Shown: in pieces, positions 15,711-24,319 of the stretch
How positions within the stretch are numbered: the stretch's first letter is position 1
Layout of the letters: the number at the start of each line of letters is the position of its first letter
Assembly: GCA_963704405.1 (NCBI GenBank)
Contig: OY969903.1
Coordinates: forward strand, 558,001-622,000
Direction of reading: 5' to 3'
Source of the DNA: MFD01213-c1 sp963704405
Lineage (GTDB): Bacteria; Planctomycetota; Phycisphaerae; Tepidisphaerales; Tepidisphaeraceae
Length of the DNA: 64,000 nt
Position numbers and translations under genes: made by a program
The notes under the pieces: model-generated
Seen by the model: the letters and a program-made list of their open reading frames with translations, nothing else
Databases searched by the model: none
Told to the model about the DNA's origin: nothing

Positions 15711-17941
15711 ATGCAATTCGTCATCGACCACAGTTATCTGATCCCGCTGCTGCCCCTCCTCGGCGCGATCGTCGCCGGTTTCTTCGGCGAGCGGTTTCTC
15801 AAAGGGCAATCGCATTGGCCGATCTGGATCGGCGTGGGCCTCGCCGCCGTCATGTCGCTGACGCTGCTGTTCGGCATGATCAATGAAGCGCGCGGCGCCG
15901 AAGGCCCGATCAGCCATTTGAGCCACTGGTATACCTGGATCGATGCGGCAGCTATGGCCCGAACAACCGCCAGTTCGTCGCCGACGCCGGCGCGTTCTTT
16001 GATCCGCTGACCGCGATCATGCTCTCGGTCATCACCGGGATCGGTTTCTTTATCACTGTCTTCGCCGCCGGTTATATGAAAGGCGAAGAGGGATACTTCC
16101 GGTTCTTCGCCTATCTCGGACTGTTCATTTTCTCCATGTGCTGCCTGGTGATGGGTGACAACCTCGTCATGCTGTACCTGGGTTGGGAAGGCGTGGGCCT
16201 CTGCTCGTATCTGCTGATCGGCTACTACTATGAACGCCCGTCCGCCCGCGAAGCGGCCAAGAAAGCGTTCCTCGTCAATCGCGTGGGTGACTTTGGCTTC
16301 GCTCTGGGCATCATGCTCAGCTTCTTTGTTTTCGGCACCATCAGCTACTTCGGCTACGGTGTGGGCACCCACAGCGGGCTGCTCGAACTCGCAATGATGC
16401 CGATCGATCAACTCCAATTGATCGGCACCGTGCGGGCCGACTGGGTTCCCACCGCGCTGAACTGGATCCCATTCCTGCTGATGCTCGGCGCTTTCGGCAA
16501 GTCGGCCCAGTTCCCGCTTTATGTCTGGCTGCCAGATGCGATGGAAGGCCCAACGCCCGTTAGCGCGTTGATCCACGCCGCCACCATGGTGACCGCCGGC
16601 GTCTACATGATTGCCCGCTGCGGCACGCTCTTTGTCGGTAATCACGCGGCCATGCTCACCATCGCAGGCATCGGCGCTTTCACCGCCTTGTTCGCGGCCA
16701 CCATCGCGCTCCGCCAATTCGATCTGAAGAAAGTCTTCGCCTACAGCACCATCAGCCAGCTCGGATATATGTTTGTTGGCGTCGGAGTTCTGGCGCCCAC
16801 GGCCGCGGTGTTCCACCTGGTCACTCATGCGTTCTTCAAAGCCCTTCTGTTCCTAAGCTCCGGCGTGGTCATGCACGCAATGCTCGGGCATCTGGACATG
16901 CGGAAAATGTCCGGCCTGAAAAAAGTGATGCCGATCACCAACATCCTGATGCTGATCGGCTGCTCTGCGCTGGCGGGTGTGCCGTTCTTCAGCGGCTTTT
17001 TCTCCAAAGATGAAATCGTCGCCGCCGCCTTTAATTCCAATAAACTGATCTGGTTCATCGCGCTCTTCACCGCGTTCCTTACCGCTTACTACACCTTCCG
17101 GCTTTATTTCCAGGTCTTTCAGGGCCCGTTGCTCGTGCCGACCGAACCCGCCGAAGGCCACGCGCATGGCGGACATGAATCCCACGATGACCACTCTCTC
17201 GGCATGGGCGCTCACGGCACCTCAACCCCCGAGCAGCACGCCGAAGCCGCCGCCAGTCATGAAGCGGTTAAGACCGGCGATGTCCCCGTCTCCGGTGTCG
17301 ATCATGGCGTCGCACACGCACACGGCCACGACGATCATCACAACCACGAACCCTTCATCATGATTTTCCCCCTGATTGTCCTGGCGATTGGGGCATTCGG
17401 CGCAGGCTATCTGAACTGGCCGCACGCCGGCCTCGCCAGCTTCCTCGGTCACAGCCCTTCATTTCAGGCGGCGTACGAAGTGGCCAATCGTCTCGGTGAT
17501 CCCAGCATCAGCGCTGAAGGATTCGGCATCGCCGAGAAAGCGGCGGGGGACCACGAAACTCCACTCATCACTTCCGCCATGCTGATCGGTGGAATCGTCT
17601 CCATCGTCGGCATCCTGCTCGCCTATGTTCTGCATCTGCGCGACCGCGCCAAAGCCGAACAGATCGCCGCCGGCCTGCAACCGCTGACCGGGCTTCTCGA
17701 AGGCAAGTATTGGGTTGATGAACTTTATCAGGCCGCCATCATTGAACCGCTGCGCGATCTGGGCCGCGCGTTTTTCTGGATCGATCGTGTGATCGTCGAC
17801 GGCCTGGTGTGGCTGGTCAGTTTTGTGCCGCAGCTTTCCGGTTTCGCGCTGAAGCTGACCGTTCAGCGAGGATATCTGCAAGGCTACGCCACCGCGATGC
17901 TCTTTGGCATCCTGGCGATCCTGCTGTTTGTGTTTTTATAA
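15711..17941 (+). CDS. nuoL: NADH-quinone oxidoreductase subunit L, with an internal frame break
   Basis: The N-terminus from the ATG at 15711 (MQFVIDHSYLIPLLPLLGAI) runs to about 15950. The frame then shifts by one base in GATGCGGCAGCTATGG and continues as YGPNNRQFVADAGAFFDPLT into the long frame that ends at 17941. Corrected length is about 743 aa, normal for NuoL with an insert. Key elements: GWEGVGLCSYLLIGYYY (conserved E), FGKSAQFPLYVWLPDAMEGP (conserved K), KKVFAYSTISQLGYMF, and a C-terminal lateral helix region. It pumps protons in the membrane arm. An insert of about 75 residues rich in histidine (AEGHAHGGHESHDDH ... HAHGHDDHHNHEP) interrupts the region before the last helices. Either a base is missing in the assembly or the gene is damaged. 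Confidence 0.88.
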
Positions 17942-18041
17942 GTTGCATGGGATGTCGGCCGGCTCAGTCGAACCGAAACCATAACCCGTGCCCGAAGCCG
18001 TTTAATACAGGCTTCAACGTTCGAATAAGTCAAAGACGCTT

Positions 18042-19715
18042 ATGCTGCACTACGTGCTACCACTGCTCCTGATCGTCCCCGTCATCGGCGCGATCGTCAC
18101 CGCCATGCTTCCCTGCGAAGCGATGGCCAAGAAATGGGCGCTGCTCGTCTCGCTGGTCATGGTGGGCCTGGGCGTTTATTTGCTCATGACGTTCCCGTTC
18201 GATGAGGGCATCATCCCCGCCGACAGCTTCGCGCATTTCACCCCGGCCAAAGGATCGTGGCTGACCATTCCCGATATCGGCTTCAGCTTCAGCCTCGGAA
18301 TCGATGCGATCAGCCTGTTCCTGGTTCTGCTGACGATTCTGCTGATGCCCCTGGCGATCGCCGCCAGCTTCGAATCGATCAAGGACCGCCCTAAACAATA
18401 TTACGCCTGGATGCTCGCCTTGATGACCGCCATGATCGGCGTGTTCGTCGCGCGCGACCTGCTTCTCTTCTACGTCTTCTTCGAGCTCACGCTCATCCCC
18501 ATGTTCTTCATCATCGGCATCTGGGGCGGCCCCGAGCGCCGCTACGCCGCCGCCAAATTCTTTCTTTTCACTTTTGCCGGTTCGGTCTTCACCCTTGCGG
18601 CCGTCGTTTACCTGGGCCTCAAGGCCCACAGCTTCGATCTCGACACTGTCATCGCCGCCGCCCAGAATCCCTCTATCATCACCACCGCCGCCCGCTTCTG
18701 GCTCGTGCTGGGATTGCTCGCCGGCTTCGCGGTGAAGGTGCCGCTGTTCCCCGTTCACACCTGGCTGCCGCTCGCTCATACCGAAGCGCCCACCGCCGGT
18801 TCGGTCATCCTCGCCGGTGTCCTGCTGAAGCTGGGCACCTACGGCATCCTTCGCCTGGCGATCCCCATCGGTTTCGTCACCGCCAATGACTTCCTGTTCC
18901 ACAACCTCATCATGTTCATCGGCGTCCTGTGTCTCATCGGCATCATCTACGGCGCACTCGTCGCCTGGGTGCAGCAGGACATCAAAAAACTCGTCGCCTA
19001 TTCTTCCGTCTCCCACCTCGGCTTCTGCGTGCTCGGCCTCATGGCGATGAACGACCTCGGCATCCAGGGCTCGGTCCTCTACATGATCAACCACGGCCTG
19101 AGCACCGGCGCGCTGTTCCTCTGCATCGGCATGATCTACGACCGCTACCACACACGCGATATCCAGCAGCTTTCCGGCCTCGCCAAAATCATGCCCAAGC
19201 TGGCGTTCTTCTTCATCCTCTTCACCATGAGCAGCATCGGCCTGCCCGGCCTGAACGGCTTCGCCAGCGAATTCCTGACCATCCTCGGCGCCTTCACCAG
19301 CGACTATCTCGGCATCGCCTTCGGAGCCATCGCCGCCCTCGGCGTCATCCTCGGCGCTGTCTACATGCTGCACATGGCCGCCTGCGTCATCTGGGGCCCG
19401 CTTAAAGTGCCGGGCGATCACGATCATGCCCACGGCTCCGCCGATCATGGCCAGGCCGACCAGAGTCAGGCTAATCAAGGCCAGGCCGCCTCTCCCGGCC
19501 ACAATGCCAATCCATCCACCGATATCAACAGCCGCGAGGTGGCGATCCTGCTCCCCCTGGCGCTCCTGGTTATCATCGTCGGCTTCCTGCCCACTGCCGT
19601 CATGGCCCCCTTGCTCAGCCCGATCCAGCGCCTTCGCCGCCCGCTGCCGGCGATGGTCGAGCGCCCGATGGCGGCCAACGTGCAGCCAACAGTTGTCGCC
19701 GAAGCAACCAAATGA
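18042..19715 (+). CDS. nuoM: NADH-quinone oxidoreductase subunit M
   Basis: 557 aa, about 14 membrane helices. Conserved charged residues of the antiporter-like fold: E in YVFFELTLIPMFFIIG, K in GFAVKVPLFPVHTWLPLAHT, K in VLLKLGTYGILRLA and E in LNGFASEFLTILGAF. A hydrophilic insert with histidines (PGDHDHAHGSADHGQ and a Q/A-rich stretch) separates the last two helices. It pumps protons in the complex I membrane arm. It follows nuoL by 100 bp and is followed by a word-type repeat before nuoN. Confidence 0.96.
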   Translation: MLHYVLPLLLIVPVIGAIVTAMLPCEAMAKKWALLVSLVMVGLGVYLLMTFPFDEGIIPADSFAHFTPAKGSWLTIPDIGFSFSLGIDAISLFLVLLTILLMPLAIAASFESIKDRPKQYYAWMLALMTAMIGVFVARDLLLFYVFFELTLIPMFFIIGIWGGPERRYAAAKFFLFTFAGSVFTLAAVVYLGLKAHSFDLDTVIAAAQNPSIITTAARFWLVLGLLAGFAVKVPLFPVHTWLPLAHTEAPTAGSVILAGVLLKLGTYGILRLAIPIGFVTANDFLFHNLIMFIGVLCLIGIIYGALVAWVQQDIKKLVAYSSVSHLGFCVLGLMAMNDLGIQGSVLYMINHGLSTGALFLCIGMIYDRYHTRDIQQLSGLAKIMPKLAFFFILFTMSSIGLPGLNGFASEFLTILGAFTSDYLGIAFGAIAALGVILGAVYMLHMAACVIWGPLKVPGDHDHAHGSADHGQADQSQANQGQAASPGHNANPSTDINSREVAILLPLALLVIIVGFLPTAVMAPLLSPIQRLRRPLPAMVERPMAANVQPTVVAEATK

Positions 19716-19729
19716 AACCGAAGAAAAAA

Positions 19730-19830
19730 GAAATGGAAGCTCAGATTTTGCAGATGCCGCAGATTGGATTTAGAGCCGCTTAATGCTTCTCTTCACCTGC
19801 GTGATCCGTGAAATCTGCGGATAAAGAATT
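19730..19830. repeat. Imperfect inverted repeat of the CAGATTTTGCAGATG word family
   Basis: The nuoM-nuoN spacer contains CTCAGATTTTGCAGATGCCG, CAGATTGG, and on the other side CGTGATCCGTGAAATCTGCGG. The words match those at 6470-6543 and 14052-14136, with weaker pairing. Confidence 0.5.
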
Positions 19831-19867
19831 CCGCTGATCCCGTACCCGGCCAAAACGAAGGTTCGAT

Positions 19868-21481
19868 ATGAAGGTGCTGCTGTCCGCGATGTTCCCCGAG
19901 ATCCTCCTGTGCGCCGTCGCGTGCGTGCTCTTTCTTCTCGGTGTCTCCAAAAAAGTCCTCTCGCGCCGCCTCGCCGGTGAAATCGCGCTCCTCACGCTCG
20001 TCGTCGTCTTCCTCATCCAGCTCTTCAAAACCGGCACTGCGACCACCCAGCCCATCATCGATACCTGGGGCACCGTCCGCATTTTCCATTTCAGCAATTA
20101 TATCAAGCTTCTGTCCGCCGGCGTCGGCGCGCTGCTGGTCCTGCTGAACATGCCGACCAATGCCCAGGCCACCGGCGGAAGCGCCAGCGATTTCGCCGAC
20201 GACACCGGTGAATTCTTCGGCCTGCTCCTGCTCAGCCTCGCCGGCCTCTTCATCGTCGCCTCCGCCAACGACCTCATTCTCCTGTTCCTCGGCGTCGAAC
20301 TCGCCAGCATCCCCACCTACATCATGGTCAGCATCTCCCGTCCGCTGCCCGCCGCCCAGGAAGCCGGTGTGAAATACTTCTTCCTCGGCGCGATGAGCGC
20401 CGCCGTCATGCTCTTTGGCTTCAGCTATCTTTATGGCACGACCGGCATGATCAGCCTCGACGCCATCGCAACCAAATTCGCCAATGTGTCCGCCCCCGCC
20501 CGCACTGATCTCACCGAATGGGAACTGCTCGCGGTGCTGATGCTGATCGCCGGCTTCGCCTTCAAGATCGCCGCCGCCCCGTTGCATGTATACGCCGGCG
20601 ACGTTTATCAGGGCGCTGCCACGCCCGTCACCGCCTTCCTCGCCTTCGTCCCCAAAACCAGCGGGTTTGTCGCCCTCATCAAAATTCTCTATACCGTCGG
20701 CGGAGCCTCCTGGGCCGTGCCCGACAGCATCGTAAAGCTCCTCTGGGTTCTCGCCGCCCTCACCATGACCGCCGGCAATGTGCTCGGGCTGCTCCAGTTC
20801 AATATCAAGCGCGTCCTCGCCTACAGCTCCGTCGCCCACACCGGCTATATGCTCGTCGGCGTCACAGCCCTCGTCACAGCCGCCAACCCCGCCATCCAGA
20901 CCGAAGCGCTGCAGGGCATCCTGTTCTATCTCGCCGCCTATGGCATCATGAACGCCGGCGCGTTTGGCGTATTGCTCCTGCTCCCCAGCCGCACCAATCG
21001 CCCGGCGACCAGCGCTGAAACGTACGAAGACATCGCCGGTCAGGGCCGCAAGCACGTCGGCCTGGGATTAGCGATGGCCGTCGCGTGCTTCAGCCTCACC
21101 GGCCTTCCGCTGACGATCGGCTTTTTCGGCAAGCTCTATCTCATCAAACCCGCCCTCGATGCCGGCCTCAATTGGCTGGTCATCATTCTCGTTATCAATG
21201 CCGCCATCTCCGCGGCTTACTATCTCCGCATCGTCGCCGCCATGTTCCTCCGCCCCGAACCCACACACGCCACCAGCACCGGCCCAGCCACCGATGCCCT
21301 CGCCCGCCTCATTCATCCCGCACCCGTCGTCATCGCCGTGCTTCTCTCCGTGATCGCCACTATGGTCTTTGGAATCTTCTTCCCCGCCACCACCGCACTC
21401 ACGCACCGCGCCGCCCAGGCCACCATCTTTGAAGGCACCCCCGCCGTCATCCAATCCACCGCCGATGCCGCCCATCCCTGA
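19868..21481 (+). CDS. nuoN: NADH-quinone oxidoreductase subunit N
   Basis: 537 aa, about 14 membrane helices. Conserved E in FLGVELASIPTYIMVSI, K in AGFAFKIAAAPLHVYAGDVY, the Q-G-A-A-T-P-V-T loop and NIKRVLAYSSVAHTGYMLVG are typical of NuoN. GLPLTIGFFGKLYLIKPAL carries a further conserved lysine. The third antiporter-like proton-pumping subunit, and last gene of the nuoJKLMN run; transcription should stop at the hairpin at 21536-21575, shared with the convergent porin gene. Confidence 0.95.
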   Translation: MKVLLSAMFPEILLCAVACVLFLLGVSKKVLSRRLAGEIALLTLVVVFLIQLFKTGTATTQPIIDTWGTVRIFHFSNYIKLLSAGVGALLVLLNMPTNAQATGGSASDFADDTGEFFGLLLLSLAGLFIVASANDLILLFLGVELASIPTYIMVSISRPLPAAQEAGVKYFFLGAMSAAVMLFGFSYLYGTTGMISLDAIATKFANVSAPARTDLTEWELLAVLMLIAGFAFKIAAAPLHVYAGDVYQGAATPVTAFLAFVPKTSGFVALIKILYTVGGASWAVPDSIVKLLWVLAALTMTAGNVLGLLQFNIKRVLAYSSVAHTGYMLVGVTALVTAANPAIQTEALQGILFYLAAYGIMNAGAFGVLLLLPSRTNRPATSAETYEDIAGQGRKHVGLGLAMAVACFSLTGLPLTIGFFGKLYLIKPALDAGLNWLVIILVINAAISAAYYLRIVAAMFLRPEPTHATSTGPATDALARLIHPAPVVIAVLLSVIATMVFGIFFPATTALTHRAAQATIFEGTPAVIQSTADAAHP

Positions 21482-21535
21482 TCCCCAACCAAAACAAAAG
21501 ACATGCTTATTGCGGCCTCATCCCCGCAAGCAATG

Positions 21536-21575
21536 AAAAAGGCGGGAGCGACCTGAAGTCGCTCCCGCCCGTTCT
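21536..21575. terminator. Bidirectional Rho-independent terminator between nuoN and the porin gene
   Basis: AAAAA, then GGCGGGAGCGAC (21541-21552), loop CTGAA, then the exact inverse GTCGCTCCCGCC (21558-21569), then a T-rich stretch CGTTCTCTTT. A perfect 12-bp GC-rich stem with A and T tracts on the two sides, between convergent genes. Confidence 0.9.
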
Positions 21576-21594
21576 CTTTAATCCTCAACCTCAA

Positions 21595-23127
21595 TTACAG
21601 CCATAGCTGGAACTGGGCCTGCACCAGGATTTCATTCTTAAACCCGCTGTTCAGCTCATCCGTGTTGAGGTGATCGGCGAATCCGGAGCCGATCGGCAGA
21701 TAGCTCGCATCCAGCGTGAACTTGGCATGGTGGCCATACTTGCCCCCTTCGCCGAGGTAATAGTTCGCGCCCAGCGTGAACTCGCTGACAATGTCGTGCA
21801 CGGTCACGAGGTCATTATCAAACTTGATCGCGTCCACGCGCACAAACGGCTCAATCTTATGGTTGATCGCAAAACCAACCTGCGCGATTGCCCCGTAATC
21901 AAAATTGTTGTTGAACCCGGCGATATTGCGGAAATCAGTGAAGTCGCCGATGCCCCCGGCATACAGGCTCAGGCCAGACGGCGACTTATACTGCACGTCC
22001 GCCGCAAAGTGCGTGTAATACTCATTGACGCCTTCGGTCACATCAACACCGCCGCCGATGATGAGCAGGTCCTTCTTCACCGCCCGCGCGGTGAACTCGA
22101 TGTAGTCGGCCCAGTCGCCCATCGCTTTATATTCAAGGCGGCCCGTCGCGCCCCAGATAGGCGAACCAGCCGCTTTAACATCGCGATAGTCGGTGTTCAC
22201 CGATCCCGGAACGTTGCCCGGGAACACAACGCTGGTCGTCTTCCCGGCGACTGTGACGTTTCGTGAGGCTCCGCCGGCGACCGAATTCCCCGATCCATCG
22301 TGAAGCATCGCTTCGCCGTGAAGAATATCGCTCGGGCTGTTCCAAAGCAGTTCAATTCCCTGCGTGCGCGGCCCCATGACTCCGCCGCCGATGGTGTCAT
22401 TGAGCAGCGATCGCTCCGCCGCCATCTGCTTTTCGTCGCCGACTTCATATTCTTCATGAATCAACGGCATCTTAAACTGCCCGACTTTGAACGACAGCTT
22501 GCCGGGCGCACCCGTGTAGAAGTGGTACGCCATCCAGGCGTCATCCAAAACAAGGTTTGGCCCATTCACCTGGTTGGCGAGCTGAAATCGATAAGTCAGG
22601 TCCGGAGTAAAAACATTGCCGGTTAAATAAATCTTCGCCCGGCGAATTTCCCACCCGTTCTCCGTGTCATCCTGGGCGGCGCGCGTCCGGCCTTTGCCCG
22701 ACTCGCGCCAGTCCGTGTTGTTGCGGATCTGCAAAACATAACCCGGGCGGAAAACATTGTTCCCAGACTCATCCGCCAGGACAAAGCCCTTGCCGTCATA
22801 ACCGGTCACGGCTGAAGCCGCCGCGAACGAAAACGGCCGCGCATCCGCATCCTTTTCCACCGCCGCCGTCGTTGCCGCGACATCATTCGACGGATCGCCC
22901 GCTTTCGCTGCAACCGGCGCAGCTTCCTGCCCCCTCGCCGCCTTCAGTGCATCCACTTCAGCGCGAAGCGCACGCACTTCATCCAGCAATTCCTGCTGCG
23001 ATCCCTGAGAGGTTGAGGCCGCCGGCCCGGCAGCCCGGCTCATTCCCCCCACAGTAGTGACCACGGCCAAAACAATTGCCGGTGTCCACCGGCGAGCCCG
23101 GTTTCCCCGGCTCATAAACTGTATCAT
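21595..23127 (-). CDS. Phosphate-selective-porin-like outer-membrane protein
   Basis: About 510 aa. The start is ATG 23125-23127, seven bases after AAAGGAGC; a GTG one codon earlier is possible. The signal peptide is RRWTPAIVLAVVTTVGGMSR. Next is a short coiled coil QQELLDEVRALRAEVDALKA, as in OprO/OprP and related porins, then the beta-barrel: RPGYVLQIRNNTDWRESG, GWEIRRAKIYLTGNVFTPDL, LSFKVGQFKMPLIHEEYE and SRSLLNDT-like ERSLLNDTIGGGVMGPRTQG. The C-terminus LVQAQFQLWL ends in an aromatic beta-strand. It should form an anion- or solute-selective channel; phosphate specificity is not shown by the sequence. Planctomycetes do have outer-membrane porins. Confidence 0.8.
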   Translation of the reverse strand: MIQFMSRGNRARRWTPAIVLAVVTTVGGMSRAAGPAASTSQGSQQELLDEVRALRAEVDALKAARGQEAAPVAAKAGDPSNDVAATTAAVEKDADARPFSFAAASAVTGYDGKGFVLADESGNNVFRPGYVLQIRNNTDWRESGKGRTRAAQDDTENGWEIRRAKIYLTGNVFTPDLTYRFQLANQVNGPNLVLDDAWMAYHFYTGAPGKLSFKVGQFKMPLIHEEYEVGDEKQMAAERSLLNDTIGGGVMGPRTQGIELLWNSPSDILHGEAMLHDGSGNSVAGGASRNVTVAGKTTSVVFPGNVPGSVNTDYRDVKAAGSPIWGATGRLEYKAMGDWADYIEFTARAVKKDLLIIGGGVDVTEGVNEYYTHFAADVQYKSPSGLSLYAGGIGDFTDFRNIAGFNNNFDYGAIAQVGFAINHKIEPFVRVDAIKFDNDLVTVHDIVSEFTLGANYYLGEGGKYGHHAKFTLDASYLPIGSGFADHLNTDELNSGFKNEILVQAQFQLWL

Positions 23128-23433
23128 CACAATGCTCCTTTCCTTTCCTGATTCTCTCCGCCCGACATGTCCATCAGCAACATACTGATAGAACTCATAC
23201 TATTTCTATAGGATTAGACTATAAAGGTTTAATATCTCAAAGTCTGTTCTGCCTGTCAAACCTCACCATGTTCAGCCGCGTATTTGAAGAAGGGGGAGTC
23301 AGGCTTTTATGAGGAATATGTTTGCGTCTCATTAAGGCAAACCACTCCGCTCCATACCGTAGATAAACAACGTAAATCCGTGGCCGCTGGACCTGATTGA
23401 ATTCTTAGCCTAAATATTTGCCACCGGTCAAAT
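23128..23433. other. Porin upstream region
   Basis: No gene supported. It should contain the porin promoter; the stretch 23195-23245 is AT-rich (ATACTATTTCTATAGGATTA). No clear Pho box was recognised, so phosphate control is not supported. Confidence 0.35.
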
Positions 23434-23757
23434 TCATCGCTCGTTCACCATCCATCCTTCCACGGTAATCGCATTGCCCCCAAATCCGAGAGAGAGCAGT
23501 CCAACCAGCGGTTCCGGATATTGGGGCATGCTCAGCACACTTGCGGCCGGCATTCCCAGTAATGCTTGGCTGGCATGCAAATGACCGAACGTGAGTTTAT
23601 CGCGAACGTTGCCCCAACCGATTTGCCGATCCAGCATCACACTGAGACTTTCATCGCGGAAATATCCCAGTTCCAAAGCCACGATGATCGGTGCAGCATC
23701 CAGCAATGGAACGAAGCCGATCCTCAATGCAGTTTTTTTACCTGAGAACGCTGGCAC
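23434..23757 (-). pseudogene. Fragment of a NrtA/CmpA-type substrate-binding protein
   Basis: Only about 100 residues of a family of about 400. LRIGFVPLLDAAPIIVALEL, GYFRDESLSVMLDRQIGW, VRDKLTFGHLHASQALLGMP and EPLVGLLSLGFGGNAITVEG match the N-terminal lobe of nitrate/bicarbonate ABC transporter binding proteins. There is no signal peptide and no C-terminal two thirds, and no transporter partner genes. It stops just after the first lobe. It lies divergently to the LysR relic, as intact nitrate loci often do, so both look like remains of one lost nitrate-uptake locus. Confidence 0.65.
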
Positions 23758-23916
23758 CGAAACAACTGCCTATTCACCGCTCCAACTTGTCTTCGTTTCT
23801 GCAAACCCAATCCTCGCCGTCATCCATCGCCTGAAGAACGAAATCTAATGGACGTTTGATAATTAATCCAATTCATAATATGGATATTTCGAATCAATCC
23901 ACTTAATGAGTTCTGC

Positions 23917-24275
23917 ATGGAAGATGTGCATCATTTGAGAGTTTTCCTGGCGGTTGCTGAAACTTTAAGCTTCACCCGTGCCGCCGACAGGAAATGAGAG
24001 TTGACCTGTTCGATCGCCGGGGAAGGTTGGTTTTTTTAACGATCGCAGGCCAGGCACTCATTTCTCCGGCTCGCCGAATTTTTTCCGCCATGGATGAAGC
24101 AGTCAATGTCGTCCAACGAACTAACCAGCCCGATCTTGGCGGTCTGCGAATCGGCGCGTCCGCTTCGGCTTGCCAATACATCATCCCGGAAGCGCTTCGC
24201 GAATTCCGCGAGAGCTTCCTTAACTATTCGTTGACCATCGTCCCCGCCGATTCATTCGCCTTCTTCCCCGTTTGA
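23917..24275 (+). pseudogene. LysR-type regulator remnant
   Basis: The frame from the ATG at 23917 encodes MEDVHHLRVFLAVAETLSFT and RAADRK, the first helices of a LysR helix-turn-helix, then meets TGA at 23995. One frame over, LFDRRGRLVFLTIAGQALIS continues the family right after the recognition helix, so about 20 codons (helix 3 and the linker) are deleted. It ends soon after LGGLRIGASASACQYIIPEA, the start of the effector domain. The remaining 200 residues are missing. Confidence 0.75.
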
Positions 24276-24319
24276 ATAGTGAACACTAACACATTATCCT
24301 GTTACCATCATTTTTTCTC

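Noticed and set aside
18057..19502. Long open frame (481 codons) antisense to nuoM; similar long antisense frames at 19793-21055, 15734-16828, 30612-31910, 26602-27771 and 57180-58439
   Set aside because: They are composition shadows of GC-rich codons in real genes on the other strand: the products are low-complexity (G, D, E and H rich), have no family motif and no ribosome-binding site.
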